Part shown: positions 37,174 through 47,179 of the stretch, piece after piece | Numbering within the stretch: the stretch's first letter is position 1 | Layout: each line of letters begins with the position of its first letter | NCBI RefSeq assembly: GCF_024448715.1 | Contig: NZ_JAMOHZ010000002.1 | Location: 620,001 to 684,000 of the forward strand | Reading direction: 5' to 3' | From: Stutzerimonas stutzeri | Lineage (GTDB): Bacteria > Pseudomonadota > Gammaproteobacteria > Pseudomonadales > Pseudomonadaceae | Length of the DNA stretch: 64,000 nt | The notes under the pieces: generated by a model | The model's database searches: none | What the model was told of the DNA's origin: nothing | The model's input: only the letters and a program-made list of their open reading frames with translations | Position numbers and translations under genes: made by a program

Positions 37174-37578
37174 CTACTGGATAATCAGATTATTGAACAA
37201 CAGGTCGTCCACCAAGGGCTCGCCTTCTTCTTGAGTGAGCACTGCCTGCACCTGCTTGAGCGCTTCCTGCCTAAGCGCTTCTTTAGCCTCGACAGTACCC
37301 AGGCTGGCGTCCGTCTGCTGTGAAAACAGCGACACCAGTTGGTTGCGAATCAACGGTTCGTGGTGCTTGACCTTCGCCTCCGCCTCGCTGCCGCTGACGC
37401 GCAGCGCGATATCTGCCTTGTAGTACTTCAGCCGGCCATCCGAACCGTAATTACCGACCAATGCAGGCACCAGCGCGTAATAAATGGTTTTCGTCGCAGC
37501 CGCATCGGCTTCGGATGTTTCGGCCAGAGCCGGCAATGCCATGCCAAGAGCCAGACAAAGGAAAAGAATTCGCGTCAC
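37174..37578 (-). CDS. Exported FliL-like protein
   Basis: A 134-residue protein beginning with GTG at 37578 (GGAG 8 bases earlier) and a signal peptide ending PALAE near residue 20. The mature part resembles the FliL periplasmic domain (ALRVSGSEAEAKVKHHEPLIRNQLVSLFS). It lacks a clear retained membrane anchor and there are no flagellar genes nearby, so a role in the flagellar motor is doubtful. Confidence 0.75.
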   Translation of the reverse strand: MTRILFLCLALGMALPALAETSEADAAATKTIYYALVPALVGNYGSDGRLKYYKADIALRVSGSEAEAKVKHHEPLIRNQLVSLFSQQTDASLGTVEAKEALRQEALKQVQAVLTQEEGEPLVDDLLFNNLIIQ

Positions 37579-37757
37579 GGGGCAACTCCAGGGAAAACAG
37601 CGATCAGCATAACCAGTGCCAGGCGCGGACCCAAGCCCGGCCTTATGTATTGCCATCAGGACAGACCATGCTCGTTGCGCCGGATGAGCAGCCTTCTAGA
37701 CTGACCGGACAAAGCGGCCACGGCCTCATTCACCTGATAACGATAAAAGGAAATCTG

Positions 37758-38735
37758 ATGAAAGCTGTCCTGTGCAAAGAATTCGGCCCGGCCGAAAAAC
37801 TCGTCATTGAAGAAGTCGATAGCCCACAAATCAAGAAGGGCGACGTGTTGCTCGATGTGCATGCCGCCGGTGTCAACTTTCCAGACACACTGATGATCGA
37901 AGGCAAGTATCAATTCAAGCCGCCCTTCCCATTCTCGCCGGGTGGCGAGGCTGCTGGAGTGGTCGCCGCGGTCGGCGAGAAGGTCACCCACCTCAAAGTT
38001 GGCGACCGGGTAATGGGGCTGACTGGCTGGGGCAGCTTCGCCGAACAGGTCATCGTTCCGGGGCATAACGTAATGCCGATTCCTCCGGAGATGAATTTTG
38101 AAACAGCCGCCGCGTTCAGCATGACGTACGGCACTTCGATGCATGCGCTGAAACAGCGCGCCAATCTGCAACCCGGCGAAACCCTGCTGGTGCTTGGCGC
38201 ATCCGGAGGCGTTGGTCTGGCGGCAGTAGAAATCGGCAAGGCTATGGGCGCCAAAGTAATCGCCGCCGCCTCCAACGCTGAGAAGCTCGCGGTCGCGAAA
38301 AACGCGGGTGCTGACGAGCTGATCAATTACACCGAAACGAGCATCAAGGAGCGCCTGAAGGAGCTTACGGGCGCCCAGGGCGTGGACGTAATCTACGATC
38401 CGGTGGGCGGTCAGCTGTTCGAAGAGGCGTTCCGCAGCATCGCCTGGAACGGTCGCATGCTGGTAGTCGGTTTCGCTGCTGGCGACATCCCGTCGCTGCC
38501 GGCAAATTTACCGCTGCTCAAGGGCGCTTCGCTGATCGGGGTGTTCTGGGGCAGCTTTGCGCAACGCCAGCCGCACGACAACGCCGCCAACTTCAAGCAG
38601 CTATTCGCGTGGCATGCCGAAGGCAAACTCAAACCGCTGGTATCGCAGATTTTTGCCCTCGAACAGACCGCTGAAGCGATCAATACGCTGGGTCAGCGCA
38701 AGGCCGTGGGCAAGCTGGTCGTAAAGGTGCGCTAA
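37758..38735 (+). CDS. NADPH:quinone oxidoreductase family protein (zinc-independent MDR)
   Basis: A 325-residue medium-chain reductase. The catalytic domain begins MKAVLCKEFGPAEKL; the Rossmann domain shows LVLGASGGVGLAAVEIGKAMGAKVIA (about 142-167) and IYDPVGGQLFEEA. No structural zinc cysteines are present, as expected for quinone oxidoreductase-type members. AAAGG lies 8 bases before the ATG at 37758; the frame upstream is not homologous. The true substrate is unknown. Confidence 0.87.
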   Translation: MKAVLCKEFGPAEKLVIEEVDSPQIKKGDVLLDVHAAGVNFPDTLMIEGKYQFKPPFPFSPGGEAAGVVAAVGEKVTHLKVGDRVMGLTGWGSFAEQVIVPGHNVMPIPPEMNFETAAAFSMTYGTSMHALKQRANLQPGETLLVLGASGGVGLAAVEIGKAMGAKVIAAASNAEKLAVAKNAGADELINYTETSIKERLKELTGAQGVDVIYDPVGGQLFEEAFRSIAWNGRMLVVGFAAGDIPSLPANLPLLKGASLIGVFWGSFAQRQPHDNAANFKQLFAWHAEGKLKPLVSQIFALEQTAEAINTLGQRKAVGKLVVKVR

Positions 38736-38754
38736 CGCAAGCTGGAAGCGAGGC

Positions 38755-38821
38755 AGGGTGGGCTTCAGCCCACCGTGACGGGATCGCCATCTGCTTGTGG
38801 TGGGCTGAAGCCCACCCTACG
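38755..38821. repeat. GTAGGGTGGG-family inverted repeat, copy C
   Basis: AGGGTGGGCTTCAGCCCACC (38756-38775) and GGTGGGCTGAAGCCCACCCT (38800-38819) are inverted copies, each also palindromic inside. It lies between the convergent quinone oxidoreductase and secB genes. Confidence 0.75.
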
Positions 38822-38837
38822 GCCGCCGGAGTTTTTA

Positions 38838-39332
38838 TCAGTGAGCGGTAGCCGGCGCTTCGTTGCCCGGCTGCATGCGCGCCATTTCTTGGGCATACAG
38901 CGCATCGAAGTTCACCGGTGCCAGCATCAATGCCGGGAAAGAACCACGGGTGACCAAGCTATCCAAAGCCTCACGCGCATAGGGGAACAGAATATTCGGG
39001 CAGAACGCGCCAAGGGTGTGGCTCATGGCCTGTGCTTCGAGTCCTTTGATCAGGAAGATGCCGGCCTGCTGAACTTCCGCGATAAAGGCGACTTCTTCAC
39101 CGGTCTTGACCGTTACAGACAACGTCAGCACCACTTCATGGAAATCGCCTTCCAGCGACTTCTGCTTGGTGTTCAGGTCCAGCGCAACGCTTGGATTCCA
39201 CTCCTGGCGGAATATCTCAGGACTCTTGGGCGCCTCGAAGGAAAGGTCGCGAACATAAATCCGCTGCAGGGAAAACTGTGCACCTTGCTCTTCCTGAGCC
39301 GCGGCCGCGCCGTTGTTTGCTTGTTCAGTCAT
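38838..39332 (-). CDS. secB: SecB export chaperone
   Basis: Tetrameric cytoplasmic chaperone of 164 residues that holds preproteins unfolded and delivers them to SecA. The conserved [17 protein letters not shown] start of the fold, LTLSVTVK and the [13 protein letters not shown] strand-helix are present. It follows grxC and the rhodanese-like gene on the minus strand, the usual pseudomonad order. Confidence 0.96.
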   Translation of the reverse strand: MTEQANNGAAAAQEEQGAQFSLQRIYVRDLSFEAPKSPEIFRQEWNPSVALDLNTKQKSLEGDFHEVVLTLSVTVKTGEEVAFIAEVQQAGIFLIKGLEAQAMSHTLGAFCPNILFPYAREALDSLVTRGSFPALMLAPVNFDALYAQEMARMQPGNEAPATAH

Positions 39333-39422
39333 GTGAAGCCTTCTTGTTGTGCGTGTTGTATGTAAATCGCCCTGGCAGGGCCGGCTCTCACCAGCGTCTG
39401 CAGCAGGTTCCGTTAAATCGAA

Positions 39423-39677
39423 TCAAGCCTGCAGCATCGCATCCAGCCGACCGGCCCGCTCCAGCGCATGCAGCTCGTCGCAGCCACCGATATGCTCGTC
39501 GCCGATCCATATCTGCGGAACCGAGGTACGCCCGGCCTTGCTTGCCATTTCCGAGCGCAACGCCGGCTTGCCGTCTACGGCAATTTCTTCGTAGTTGACA
39601 CCCTTGCGATCGAGCAGACTCTTCGCCCGAACACAAAACGGGCACCAGGCGGTGGTATAGAGGACGACTTTAGGCAT
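39423..39677 (-). CDS. grxC: Glutaredoxin 3
   Basis: A complete 84-residue glutaredoxin with active-site CPFC at 12-15, the TSVPQIWIG cis-proline strand and the GGCDELHALERAG glutathione-binding turn. It starts 2 bases after the rhodanese-like gene, implying co-translation. Confidence 0.95.
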   Translation of the reverse strand: MPKVVLYTTAWCPFCVRAKSLLDRKGVNYEEIAVDGKPALRSEMASKAGRTSVPQIWIGDEHIGGCDELHALERAGRLDAMLQA

Positions 39678-39679
39678 AG

Positions 39680-40093
39680 TTACTTGACCACTGGCAGATT
39701 CTCGCCGCGCCAGCTGGAAATCCCTCCGGACAGCTTGGCGGCAGTAAAGCCCGCCTTCTGCAGCTCGCGGCAGGCCGTTCCGGCGTGCTGGCCCATGGCA
39801 TCGACGACGATGATCGTCTTGCCCTTGTGCTTTTCCAGCTCGCCTAGTCGGCTGACCAGTTTCTCGTAGGGAATGTTCAATGAATCGACGATGTGGCCGG
39901 CGTCGAACTCCTTCTTCGCCCGCACGTCCAAGACCACGCCTTCTTCGCGGTTGACCAGGCTGGTCAGCTCGCGATTGCTCAGGCTCTTGCCGCCCTTGCG
40001 CGCTTCGGTAAAGGCCAGAAGGATCAGCAGCACTAGAAAGATGCTGACCAGAACATAGTGGTTAGAGACAAATTCAATCAGGTTAGCGACCAT
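39680..40093 (-). CDS. Membrane-anchored rhodanese-like domain without catalytic cysteine
   Basis: A 137-residue protein with one N-terminal membrane segment (about 12-30, VLVSIFLVLLILLAF) and a rhodanese fold (VVLDVRAKKEFDAGHIVDSLNIP). Where active rhodaneses have a cysteine in the active loop, this sequence has aspartate (VVDAMGQHAG), so sulfur transfer is unlikely. The ATG at 40093 begins the homologous region. It is divergent from gpmI. Confidence 0.85.
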   Translation of the reverse strand: MVANLIEFVSNHYVLVSIFLVLLILLAFTEARKGGKSLSNRELTSLVNREEGVVLDVRAKKEFDAGHIVDSLNIPYEKLVSRLGELEKHKGKTIIVVDAMGQHAGTACRELQKAGFTAAKLSGGISSWRGENLPVVK

Positions 40094-40238
40094 CAACAGG
40101 GTACCCAGAGGATAAAATGCGGGCCAGTATACACAGCCCACCCCATCAGGCTGAACCCTAGCGAATCGTGACGCCAAACCGGCTAGCCAGTAGACTCGCC
40201 GCCATTTTTATGCGCCCCCCGTGCAAGGAGCCAGACAC

Positions 40239-41774
40239 ATGCCTGCCGCGCCAAAACCCTTGGTATTGATCATCCTCGACGGCTTCGGACATAGCGACAG
40301 CCCGGAATTCAATGCCATTCACGCAGCAAACAAGCCGGTCTATGACCATCTGTGCGCTACTCAGCCACACGGGCTGATCTCCGGCAGCGGCATGGACGTA
40401 GGTCTACCGGATGGCCAGATGGGCAACTCCGAAGTCGGCCACATGAACCTGGGCGCAGGCCGCGTGGTGTATCAGGATTTCACCCGCGTGACCAAATCGA
40501 TCCGCGACGGCGATTTTTTCGAGAACCCGAACATTTGCGCTGCGGTCGACAAGGCTGCCAGCGCCGGCAAGGCGGTGCATATCCTTGGCCTGCTGTCAGA
40601 CGGTGGCGTTCATAGCCATCAAGACCATCTGGTCGCCATGGCGGAACTGGCGGCCAAACGTGGCGCCGAGAAAATCTACCTTCACGCCTTTCTCGACGGC
40701 CGCGATACCCCGCCGAAAAGCGCGCAGCACTCCATCGAACTGTTGCAGGCCACCTTTACACGCCTGGGCAAGGGCCGCGTCGCCAGCCTGATCGGCCGCT
40801 ACTTCGCCATGGATCGTGACAACCGCTGGGATCGGGTCGAGCAGGCATACCATCTGATCGTCGACGGCAAGGCCGACTACCACTCTGATTACGCGGTCGA
40901 TGGTCTGATTGCCGCCTACGAGCGCGGCGAGAGCGACGAGTTCGTCAAGGCCACCACCATCGGCGAGCCGGTGCGAGTGGAAGACGGCGACGCAGTGGTA
41001 TTCATGAACTTCCGCGCCGACCGCGCCCGCGAGCTGACGCGCTGCTTCGTGGAGCCTGATTTTAACGAATTCCCACGTGCCCGCATGCCGCAACTGGCCG
41101 GCTTCGTGATGCTCACGCAATACGCCGCGAGCATCCCAGCGCCCAGCGCTTTCGCACCGGAAGCGCTAACCAACGTGCTCGGCGAGTACCTGGCGAACAA
41201 CGGCAAGACCCAGTTGCGCATCGCCGAGACGGAAAAATACGCTCACGTCACCTTTTTCTTTTCTGGCGGCCGCGAGGAGCCGTTCGCCGGCGAGGAGCGC
41301 ATCCTGATCCCGTCGCCGCAGGTCGCCACCTACGACATGAAGCCGGAAATGAGCGCGCCGGAAGTGACCGACCGCATCGTCGACGCCATCGAGAACCAGC
41401 GGTACGACGTCATCATCGTCAACTACGCCAACGGCGACATGGTCGGCCACACGGGGGTCTTCGAGGCAGCAGTGAAAGCTGTGGAATACTTGGATATGTG
41501 CGTTGGCCGCATCGTCTCGGCACTGGAGAAGGTCGGCGGCGAAGCCTTGATCACGGCAGACCACGGCAATGTCGAGCAGATGGAAGACGTCATGACGGGG
41601 CAGGCGCACACCGCTCACACCTGCGAGCCGGTGCCGTTCATCTATGTCGGCAAGCGCAACCTGACGATCCGCGAAGGCGGGGTACTCGCCGATGTGGCGC
41701 CAACCATGCTGACCCTGCTGGGCCTGCCGGTGCCGCCGGAAATGACCGGTCGCTCGATCGTCGAGCTGAGCTGA
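40239..41774 (+). CDS. gpmI: 2,3-bisphosphoglycerate-independent phosphoglycerate mutase
   Basis: Dimetal glycolytic enzyme of 511 residues. The metal aspartate is in LIILDGFG (Asp14) and the catalytic Ser64 in [16 protein letters not shown]; the later metal-binding segments ([22 protein letters not shown]) are intact. The ATG at 40239 is preferred to the GTG at 40221 because AAGGAG lies between them, 8 bases before the ATG. Confidence 0.96.
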   Translation: MPAAPKPLVLIILDGFGHSDSPEFNAIHAANKPVYDHLCATQPHGLISGSGMDVGLPDGQMGNSEVGHMNLGAGRVVYQDFTRVTKSIRDGDFFENPNICAAVDKAASAGKAVHILGLLSDGGVHSHQDHLVAMAELAAKRGAEKIYLHAFLDGRDTPPKSAQHSIELLQATFTRLGKGRVASLIGRYFAMDRDNRWDRVEQAYHLIVDGKADYHSDYAVDGLIAAYERGESDEFVKATTIGEPVRVEDGDAVVFMNFRADRARELTRCFVEPDFNEFPRARMPQLAGFVMLTQYAASIPAPSAFAPEALTNVLGEYLANNGKTQLRIAETEKYAHVTFFFSGGREEPFAGEERILIPSPQVATYDMKPEMSAPEVTDRIVDAIENQRYDVIIVNYANGDMVGHTGVFEAAVKAVEYLDMCVGRIVSALEKVGGEALITADHGNVEQMEDVMTGQAHTAHTCEPVPFIYVGKRNLTIREGGVLADVAPTMLTLLGLPVPPEMTGRSIVELS

Positions 41775-41928
41775 ACCACGTCGCCCCGAACTGACAGGCC
41801 ATGATGCCGGTGCGTCTGCAAAGGCGTACCGGTTATCGTCGCGGCTATTTACGGCGCAAGGCTTGCAGCTTGCCGCTGGTTTTTTAGGCATACTACGGTG
41901 GTCGTTGAACTCTCGGTTACACCCTCTC

Positions 41929-43188
41929 ATGCCTCGTATTTTTCTCGCATTCGCGCTTTTCTGCCTGCTTGGTTCGGCTATCGCCGACGAGCGCGCTGAC
42001 GCCCGCAAACAGATCGAAGCGGCGCGCAAAGATGTAGCCGAGCTACAGAAACTGCTCAAGCAAATCGAGCGGGAGAAGTCCGCCGTACAGAAGCAGCTGC
42101 AGACCACCGAAAGCGAAATGGGCCAGCTGGAAAAGCAGGTCGACTCACTGCAGCAGGAGATCGATCGCAGCGAAGCGGAGCTGGAACGCCTCAATGAAGA
42201 GAAGACCACCCTCGAAGGCGCCCGCATCGAGCAGCAGCGGTTGATTGGCATCCAGGCGCGCGCCGCTTACCAAAGTGGCCGGCAAGAATATCTGAAGCTG
42301 CTGCTCAACCAGCAGAACCCGGAAAAATTCAGCCGCACCCTGACCTATTACGACTACCTCAGCAAAGCTCGCTTCGAACAGGTCGAGAGTTTTAACGAAA
42401 CGTTGGCTCAACTGGCCAATGTCGAAGCCGGCATCGAGGCGCAACAGGCGACACTCGCAGAGCAGCAGGATGGATTGAAGGAGCGGCGCGCCCAGCTCGC
42501 CGAAGTCCGCGAGGAACGCCAACAGACACTGGCCAAGCTCGACCGCGACATTTCCGGTCGAGACCAGAAGCTCAAAGCCCGCAAACAGGAACAGGCGCAA
42601 CTCGAGCGCGTTCTCAAAACCATCGAGCAAACCCTGGCCCGCCAGGCACGCGAAGCCGAGCAGGAACGTCAGCGAGCCTTGGCACTCGCACGCCAGGAAC
42701 AGTCACGCCAGCAGCGTTCCGGTAGCACCGCTTCAGTACCTTCCGGCCCGTTGGTTTCAAGTGCAGGCGGCAATTTCGGCGGCCCTTTCTCCAGCGCCAA
42801 GGGCAAGCTGCCCTGGCCGGTGGATGGAAGATTGGTCGCTCGCTACGGCACTCCGCGCGGCGGCGACGCTCGAACCAAGTGGGACGGCGTCCTGATCGGT
42901 GCCGACATCGGCACACAGGTTCGCGCGGTGCATGGCGGTCGGGTGGTATTTGCCGACTGGCTGCGTGGCGCCGGTCTGCTGGTGATCCTCGATCACGGCA
43001 ACGGTTACCTCAGCCTGTATGGCCACAACCAGAGCCTGCTTCGCGACGCAGGAGAAATAGTCAAGGCTGGCGATCCGATCGCCACCGTAGGAAACAGTGG
43101 CGGGCAGGAATCTGCCGCACTGTATTTCGCCATTCGCCAACAGGGTCGCCCGAGCGATCCGGCACAATGGTGTCGTGCGCAAGGATAA
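41929..43188 (+). CDS. envC: EnvC-type murein hydrolase activator
   Basis: Periplasmic activator of division amidases, 419 residues. It has a signal peptide (1-19), a long coiled coil (about 22-250, rich in E, K, Q and R) and a C-terminal LytM/M23 domain. The domain lacks the zinc ligands of active M23 peptidases: the usual HxGxD is KWDGVLIGAD and the final HxH is LYGHNQ. That degeneracy is typical of EnvC, which activates amidases instead of cutting itself. It precedes ctpA by 43 bases. Confidence 0.9.
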   Translation: MPRIFLAFALFCLLGSAIADERADARKQIEAARKDVAELQKLLKQIEREKSAVQKQLQTTESEMGQLEKQVDSLQQEIDRSEAELERLNEEKTTLEGARIEQQRLIGIQARAAYQSGRQEYLKLLLNQQNPEKFSRTLTYYDYLSKARFEQVESFNETLAQLANVEAGIEAQQATLAEQQDGLKERRAQLAEVREERQQTLAKLDRDISGRDQKLKARKQEQAQLERVLKTIEQTLARQAREAEQERQRALALARQEQSRQQRSGSTASVPSGPLVSSAGGNFGGPFSSAKGKLPWPVDGRLVARYGTPRGGDARTKWDGVLIGADIGTQVRAVHGGRVVFADWLRGAGLLVILDHGNGYLSLYGHNQSLLRDAGEIVKAGDPIATVGNSGGQESAALYFAIRQQGRPSDPAQWCRAQG

Positions 43189-43231
43189 GCCGGTTCGGCT
43201 GCTAGCGCGCCCCTCACAACTGGAGTCAGAC

Positions 43232-44569
43232 ATGCTGCACCTGTGCCGTTTCGCCCGTCCATCCACCCTAGCCCTGGCCATCATGCTGGGGATGTACGGT
43301 AGTGCCTGGGCTCAGCAACCACCGGCAGAGCTGGCGCCAGAGCCGATCACGCTGGAAGCTCCGACCACCAAGGCACCGCTGCCGCTGGAAGAGCTGCGCA
43401 CCTTCGCCGAGGTGCTGGACCGAATCAAGGCCGCGTATGTCGAGCCAGTCGATGACAAGACCCTGCTGGAAAACGCCATCAAGGGCATGCTCAGCAATCT
43501 CGATCCGCACTCCGCTTATCTCGAACCCGAAGCTTTCGCCGAGCTGCAGGAAAGCACCAGCGGCGAGTTTGGTGGTCTCGGGATCGAGGTCGGCATGGAG
43601 GACGGCTTCCTCAAGGTCGTATCGCCAATCGATGACACCCCGGCATCCAAAGCCGGCATCGAGGCAGGGGATCTGATCGTCAAGATCGATGGAAAGCCGA
43701 CCAAGGGCATGTCGATGATGGACGCAGTCGGCATGATGCGCGGCAAGCCCGGCAGCGATATCTCGCTGGCGCTGGTGCGCGAGGGCGGCAAACCCTTCAC
43801 GGTCAAGCTCACCCGGGCGATCATCAAGGTCAACAGCGTCAAGAGCCAACTGCTCGAACCCGGCTACGGCTATCTACGCGTCACGCAGTTCCAGATCAAT
43901 ACCGGTGAGGAGGTCGGCAAAGCGCTCGCGCAGCTGCGCAAGGAAAACGGCAAGAAGCTCAACGGACTGGTGCTCGATCTGCGCAACAATCCGGGCGGCG
44001 TGCTTCAAGCGGCTGTCGAGGTGTCCGATCATTTCCTCACCGACGGTCTGATCGTCTATACCAAGGGCCGTATCGCCAACTCCGAATTGCGCTTCAATGC
44101 CGACCCCGCAGATGCCAGTGAGGGTGTTTCGCTGGTCGTGCTGATCAATGGTGGCAGCGCCTCTGCATCTGAAATCGTCGCCGGCGCCCTGCAGGACCAG
44201 AAGCGCGGCGTAGTGATGGGCACCGACAGCTTCGGCAAAGGCTCGGTACAGACCGTGCTGCCACTGAATAACGACCGCGCGCTGAAACTCACCACAGCCC
44301 TTTATTACACGCCCAATGGCCGCTCGATCCAGGCCCAGGGCATCAAGCCGGATATCGAAGTGACCCGTGCCAAGCTCACCCGCGAACAGACGGCCGAAGG
44401 CGTTCGGGAAGCGGACCTCGCCGGCCATCTGGGCAACGGCAATGGCGGCCCGGATCGCCCGTCCAGCACCCAGATCGCCAGCGACTCTCCGCGCCCTCAG
44501 GACGAGGATTTCCAGCTCGGTCAGGCACTGAATCTGCTCAAGGGCTTGAATCTCACCCGCGGCCAGTAA
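43232..44569 (+). CDS. ctpA: Carboxy-terminal processing protease (S41, CtpA type)
   Basis: Periplasmic serine protease of 445 residues with a signal peptide (1-27, ending SAWA), a PDZ domain (about 95-175; GGLGIEVGMEDGF, AGIEAGDLIVKIDG) and the S41 catalytic domain with nucleophile Ser in NGGSASASEIVAGAL and general-base Lys in SFGKGSVQTVLPL. In P. aeruginosa CtpA removes peptidoglycan cross-link hydrolases. GGAG lies 6 bases before the ATG. It is 3 bases before the deacetylase gene. Confidence 0.93.
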   Translation: MLHLCRFARPSTLALAIMLGMYGSAWAQQPPAELAPEPITLEAPTTKAPLPLEELRTFAEVLDRIKAAYVEPVDDKTLLENAIKGMLSNLDPHSAYLEPEAFAELQESTSGEFGGLGIEVGMEDGFLKVVSPIDDTPASKAGIEAGDLIVKIDGKPTKGMSMMDAVGMMRGKPGSDISLALVREGGKPFTVKLTRAIIKVNSVKSQLLEPGYGYLRVTQFQINTGEEVGKALAQLRKENGKKLNGLVLDLRNNPGGVLQAAVEVSDHFLTDGLIVYTKGRIANSELRFNADPADASEGVSLVVLINGGSASASEIVAGALQDQKRGVVMGTDSFGKGSVQTVLPLNNDRALKLTTALYYTPNGRSIQAQGIKPDIEVTRAKLTREQTAEGVREADLAGHLGNGNGGPDRPSSTQIASDSPRPQDEDFQLGQALNLLKGLNLTRGQ

Positions 44570-44572
44570 CGG

Positions 44573-45397
44573 ATGTGTCGGCTTGCACTTCTGCTATTGG
44601 GTATCTTTGCGCCGTTGCTCGTAACCGGCGCTCCGGCTGGCGGCGGCAATCCCGTAGAGCCGCGACACACTGGAACGGAACATCTGGCTGCAGTATCGAG
44701 AATGCCGAAACTGGCCTTGGTGATCGACGACTTGGGCCAGAACCCCACCCGAGACGGACGGGTTCTGGCATTGCCTGGCCCGGTGGCCATGGCGATTCTG
44801 CCGGATACTCGCTACGCGACCTCATTGGCTGAACGAGCCAACGCGGCGGGCAAGACTGTCATGCTGCATCTGCCGATGGCTCCCGCCAACGGTCCCTACG
44901 CTTGGCAGCCTCAACTGCAGCCAGGGGAGCTGGCGCGCCGTCTGGACCGCGCACTATCGAAGGTCCCCCATGCAAGCGGCGTAAACAATCACATGGGCAG
45001 CCAGATGACCGATCGGCAGCTGCCCATGACATCGCTGATGGCTGAGTTACAGCAGCGCCACCTGTTCTTTCTCGACAGCCGCACCGGTACCAGGACGGTC
45101 GCGGCGGCCGTCGCGCAACGCATCGGATTGGCCAGTCTGTCCCGCGACATCTTTCTCGATGACGACCCCAGCCCCGCCGCCGTTGCCGCGCAGTTCCATG
45201 CGGCCTTGGAGCTGGCGCGCAAACAGGGCTCAGTGGTGATCATTGGGCATCCTCACACCAGCACGCTTGCGGTTCTGGAGCGCGAGCTGCCGCGTCTGCA
45301 AGATGCGGGAATCGACTGGGTGGACGTCGGTCAGATGATCGCCACGCGGGGCAATCGGGCAGTGGTCGCTCACGGCGCCGGCGGTATCTACCGCTGA
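44573..45397 (+). CDS. Divergent polysaccharide deacetylase family protein
   Basis: A 274-residue exported protein with a signal peptide (about 1-19) and a NodB-like barrel of the DUF610/YibQ type: KLALVIDDLGQNP, VMLHLPMAP and GVNNHMGSQMT are the family marks, with HPHTSTLAVLE near the end. It follows ctpA by 3 bases, so gpmI-envC-ctpA and this gene form the familiar cluster for envelope maturation. The true substrate is unknown. Confidence 0.88.
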   Translation: MCRLALLLLGIFAPLLVTGAPAGGGNPVEPRHTGTEHLAAVSRMPKLALVIDDLGQNPTRDGRVLALPGPVAMAILPDTRYATSLAERANAAGKTVMLHLPMAPANGPYAWQPQLQPGELARRLDRALSKVPHASGVNNHMGSQMTDRQLPMTSLMAELQQRHLFFLDSRTGTRTVAAAVAQRIGLASLSRDIFLDDDPSPAAVAAQFHAALELARKQGSVVIIGHPHTSTLAVLERELPRLQDAGIDWVDVGQMIATRGNRAVVAHGAGGIYR

Positions 45398-45556
45398 CGG
45401 CCCCTTCAAAGATAGCGGCGGCGCAGACGCCGGATCACCCGTTGTCCAGAGCTTGGCGCCGCTGCTCTGCAGCTTTTCTACATTGGCTGGCCGCAACGCC
45501 GGCTATCGCTACAGCCGTGCATCGTGAAAGATTTCTAAACAGCCAAAGGGGCAGGC

Positions 45557-46327
45557 TCAACGCATCACGATGCCGCAGCTGGCCATATAGGCCTTGGCTT
45601 CCGGCACGGTGTATTCGCCAAAATGGAAAATGCTTGCTGCTAAAACCGCATCGGCTTTGCCTTCGATAACGCCGTCGGCCAGATGCTGGAGGTTGCCGAC
45701 ACCGCCGGAGGCGATTACCGGGATATGCACGGCTTCACTGATGGCGCGGGTTACGCCGAGGTCGTACCCGCTTTTCACGCCATCCTGATCCATGCTGGTC
45801 AGCAGGATTTCGCCCGCACCCAATGCTTCCATCTTTTGCGCCCAGAGCACCGCGTCCAGCCCGGTGGGCTTGCGACCGCCGTGAGTGAAGATTTCCCAGC
45901 GCGGCACTTCGCCCGGCTTGGAGACTCGCTTGGCATCGATGGCGACGACGATGCACTGCGAACCGAAACGCTCGGCAGCCTCGCCGACGAATTCCGGTGT
46001 AAACACCGCGGCGGTATTGATCGATACCTTGTCAGCACCAGCATTGAGCAGGTTGCGAATGTCCTGCACGCTGCGCACGCCACCGCCGACGGTCAGCGGA
46101 ATGAACACTTGGCTGGCCATGCGCTCGACTGTGTGCAACGTGGTGTCGCGGTTGTCGACGCTGGCGGTGATATCGAGAAAGGTGATCTCGTCGGCGCCCT
46201 GCTCGTCGTAGCGCCGGGCGATCTCCACCGGATCGCCTGCATCGCGGATGTTCTCGAACTGGACGCCCTTGACCACGCGACCGTTGTCCACGTCGAGGCA
46301 GGGAATGATGCGTTTTGCCAAAGCCAT
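45557..46327 (-). CDS. hisF: Imidazole glycerol phosphate synthase cyclase subunit
   Basis: The 256-residue TIM-barrel subunit that, with ammonia from HisH, makes imidazole glycerol phosphate and AICAR. Catalytic Asp in [16 protein letters not shown] and in [13 protein letters not shown] and the phosphate loop [12 protein letters not shown] are visible. The ATG at 46327 (MALAKRIIP) is the family start. It is separated from hisA by a palindromic repeat (46340-46399). Confidence 0.96.
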   Translation of the reverse strand: MALAKRIIPCLDVDNGRVVKGVQFENIRDAGDPVEIARRYDEQGADEITFLDITASVDNRDTTLHTVERMASQVFIPLTVGGGVRSVQDIRNLLNAGADKVSINTAAVFTPEFVGEAAERFGSQCIVVAIDAKRVSKPGEVPRWEIFTHGGRKPTGLDAVLWAQKMEALGAGEILLTSMDQDGVKSGYDLGVTRAISEAVHIPVIASGGVGNLQHLADGVIEGKADAVLAASIFHFGEYTVPEAKAYMASCGIVMR

Positions 46328-46339
46328 AGCGGATTTCCC

Positions 46340-46399
46340 GTAGGGTGGGTGCAACCCACCAAAGAATGCATCGATTACGGTGGGCTACGCCCACCCTAC
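46340..46399. repeat. GTAGGGTGGG-family inverted repeat, copy D, inside the his cluster
   Basis: Left unit GTAGGGTGGGTGCAACCCACC (46340-46360, itself a palindrome without its first bases) and right unit GGTGGGCTACGCCCACCCTAC (46379-46399) are inverted copies. Unlike the other three copies, it lies between two genes of the same strand (hisA and hisF), directly behind the hisA stop. Confidence 0.75.
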
Positions 46400-46401
46400 G
46401 T

Positions 46402-47145
46402 TTATTCGTCCTTGAACTTCAGATCACATAGCGCCTGCGCCTCGGCCACATCCAGCGTGCCTTCGTAGATCGCACGGCCGGTGATGGCGCCGATGATGCC
46501 GGGGGTATTGGTATCCAGCAGTTTCTGGATATCGCCGATGTTGTGGATACCGCCCGAGGCGATCACCGGGATTCGACTGGCTTTGGCCAGCGCCACGGTG
46601 GCCTCGACGTTGCAGCCCTGCATCATGCCGTCCTTGGCGATGTCGGTGTAAACGATCGCCGAGACGCCATCGGCCTCGAAGCGCTTAGCCAGATCGACAG
46701 CCTGCACGCTGCTGACCTCGGCCCAGCCGTCGGTAGCGACGAAGCCGTCTTTAGCATCCAGGCCAACGATGACTTTGCCCGGGAAGGCACGGCAGGCCTC
46801 GCCGACGAACTCTGGTTGCTTGACCGCCTTGGTGCCGATGATCACGTAACTGACGCCAGCGCGGACGTAATGCTCGATGGTTTCCAGCGAGCGAATGCCT
46901 CCGCCGATCTGGATCGGCAGGTTCGGGTAGCGCTTGGCGATCGCCGTGACCACCTCGCCATTGACTGGCTGGCCCTCGAAGGCGCCATTGAGGTCGACCA
47001 GGTGCAGGCGGCGGCAGCCGGCCTCGACCCACTTGGCGGCCATCGCCACCGGATCATCGGAAAACACGGTGGCGTCATCCATCAGACCCTGACGCAGACG
47101 CACGCAGGCGCCATCCTTGAGATCGATCGCGGGAATAATCAGCAT
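46402..47145 (-). CDS. hisA: Phosphoribosylformimino-AICAR ribotide isomerase
   Basis: TIM-barrel isomerase of 247 residues in histidine synthesis. Catalytic aspartates are in [15 protein letters not shown] and [12 protein letters not shown], and the phosphate loops QIGGGIRS and VIASGGIHN are present. It lies between the DUF2164 gene and hisF. Confidence 0.96.
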   Translation of the reverse strand: MLIIPAIDLKDGACVRLRQGLMDDATVFSDDPVAMAAKWVEAGCRRLHLVDLNGAFEGQPVNGEVVTAIAKRYPNLPIQIGGGIRSLETIEHYVRAGVSYVIIGTKAVKQPEFVGEACRAFPGKVIVGLDAKDGFVATDGWAEVSSVQAVDLAKRFEADGVSAIVYTDIAKDGMMQGCNVEATVALAKASRIPVIASGGIHNIGDIQKLLDTNTPGIIGAITGRAIYEGTLDVAEAQALCDLKFKDE

Positions 47146-47179
47146 GGCTTGAACCTGTTCAAATCGGTATCGGTTAAGG

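Noticed and set aside
41929..43188. Active M23 peptidase
   Set aside because: The C-terminal domain has lost the first zinc motif (KWDGVLIGAD instead of HxGxD), so it is an EnvC-type activator.
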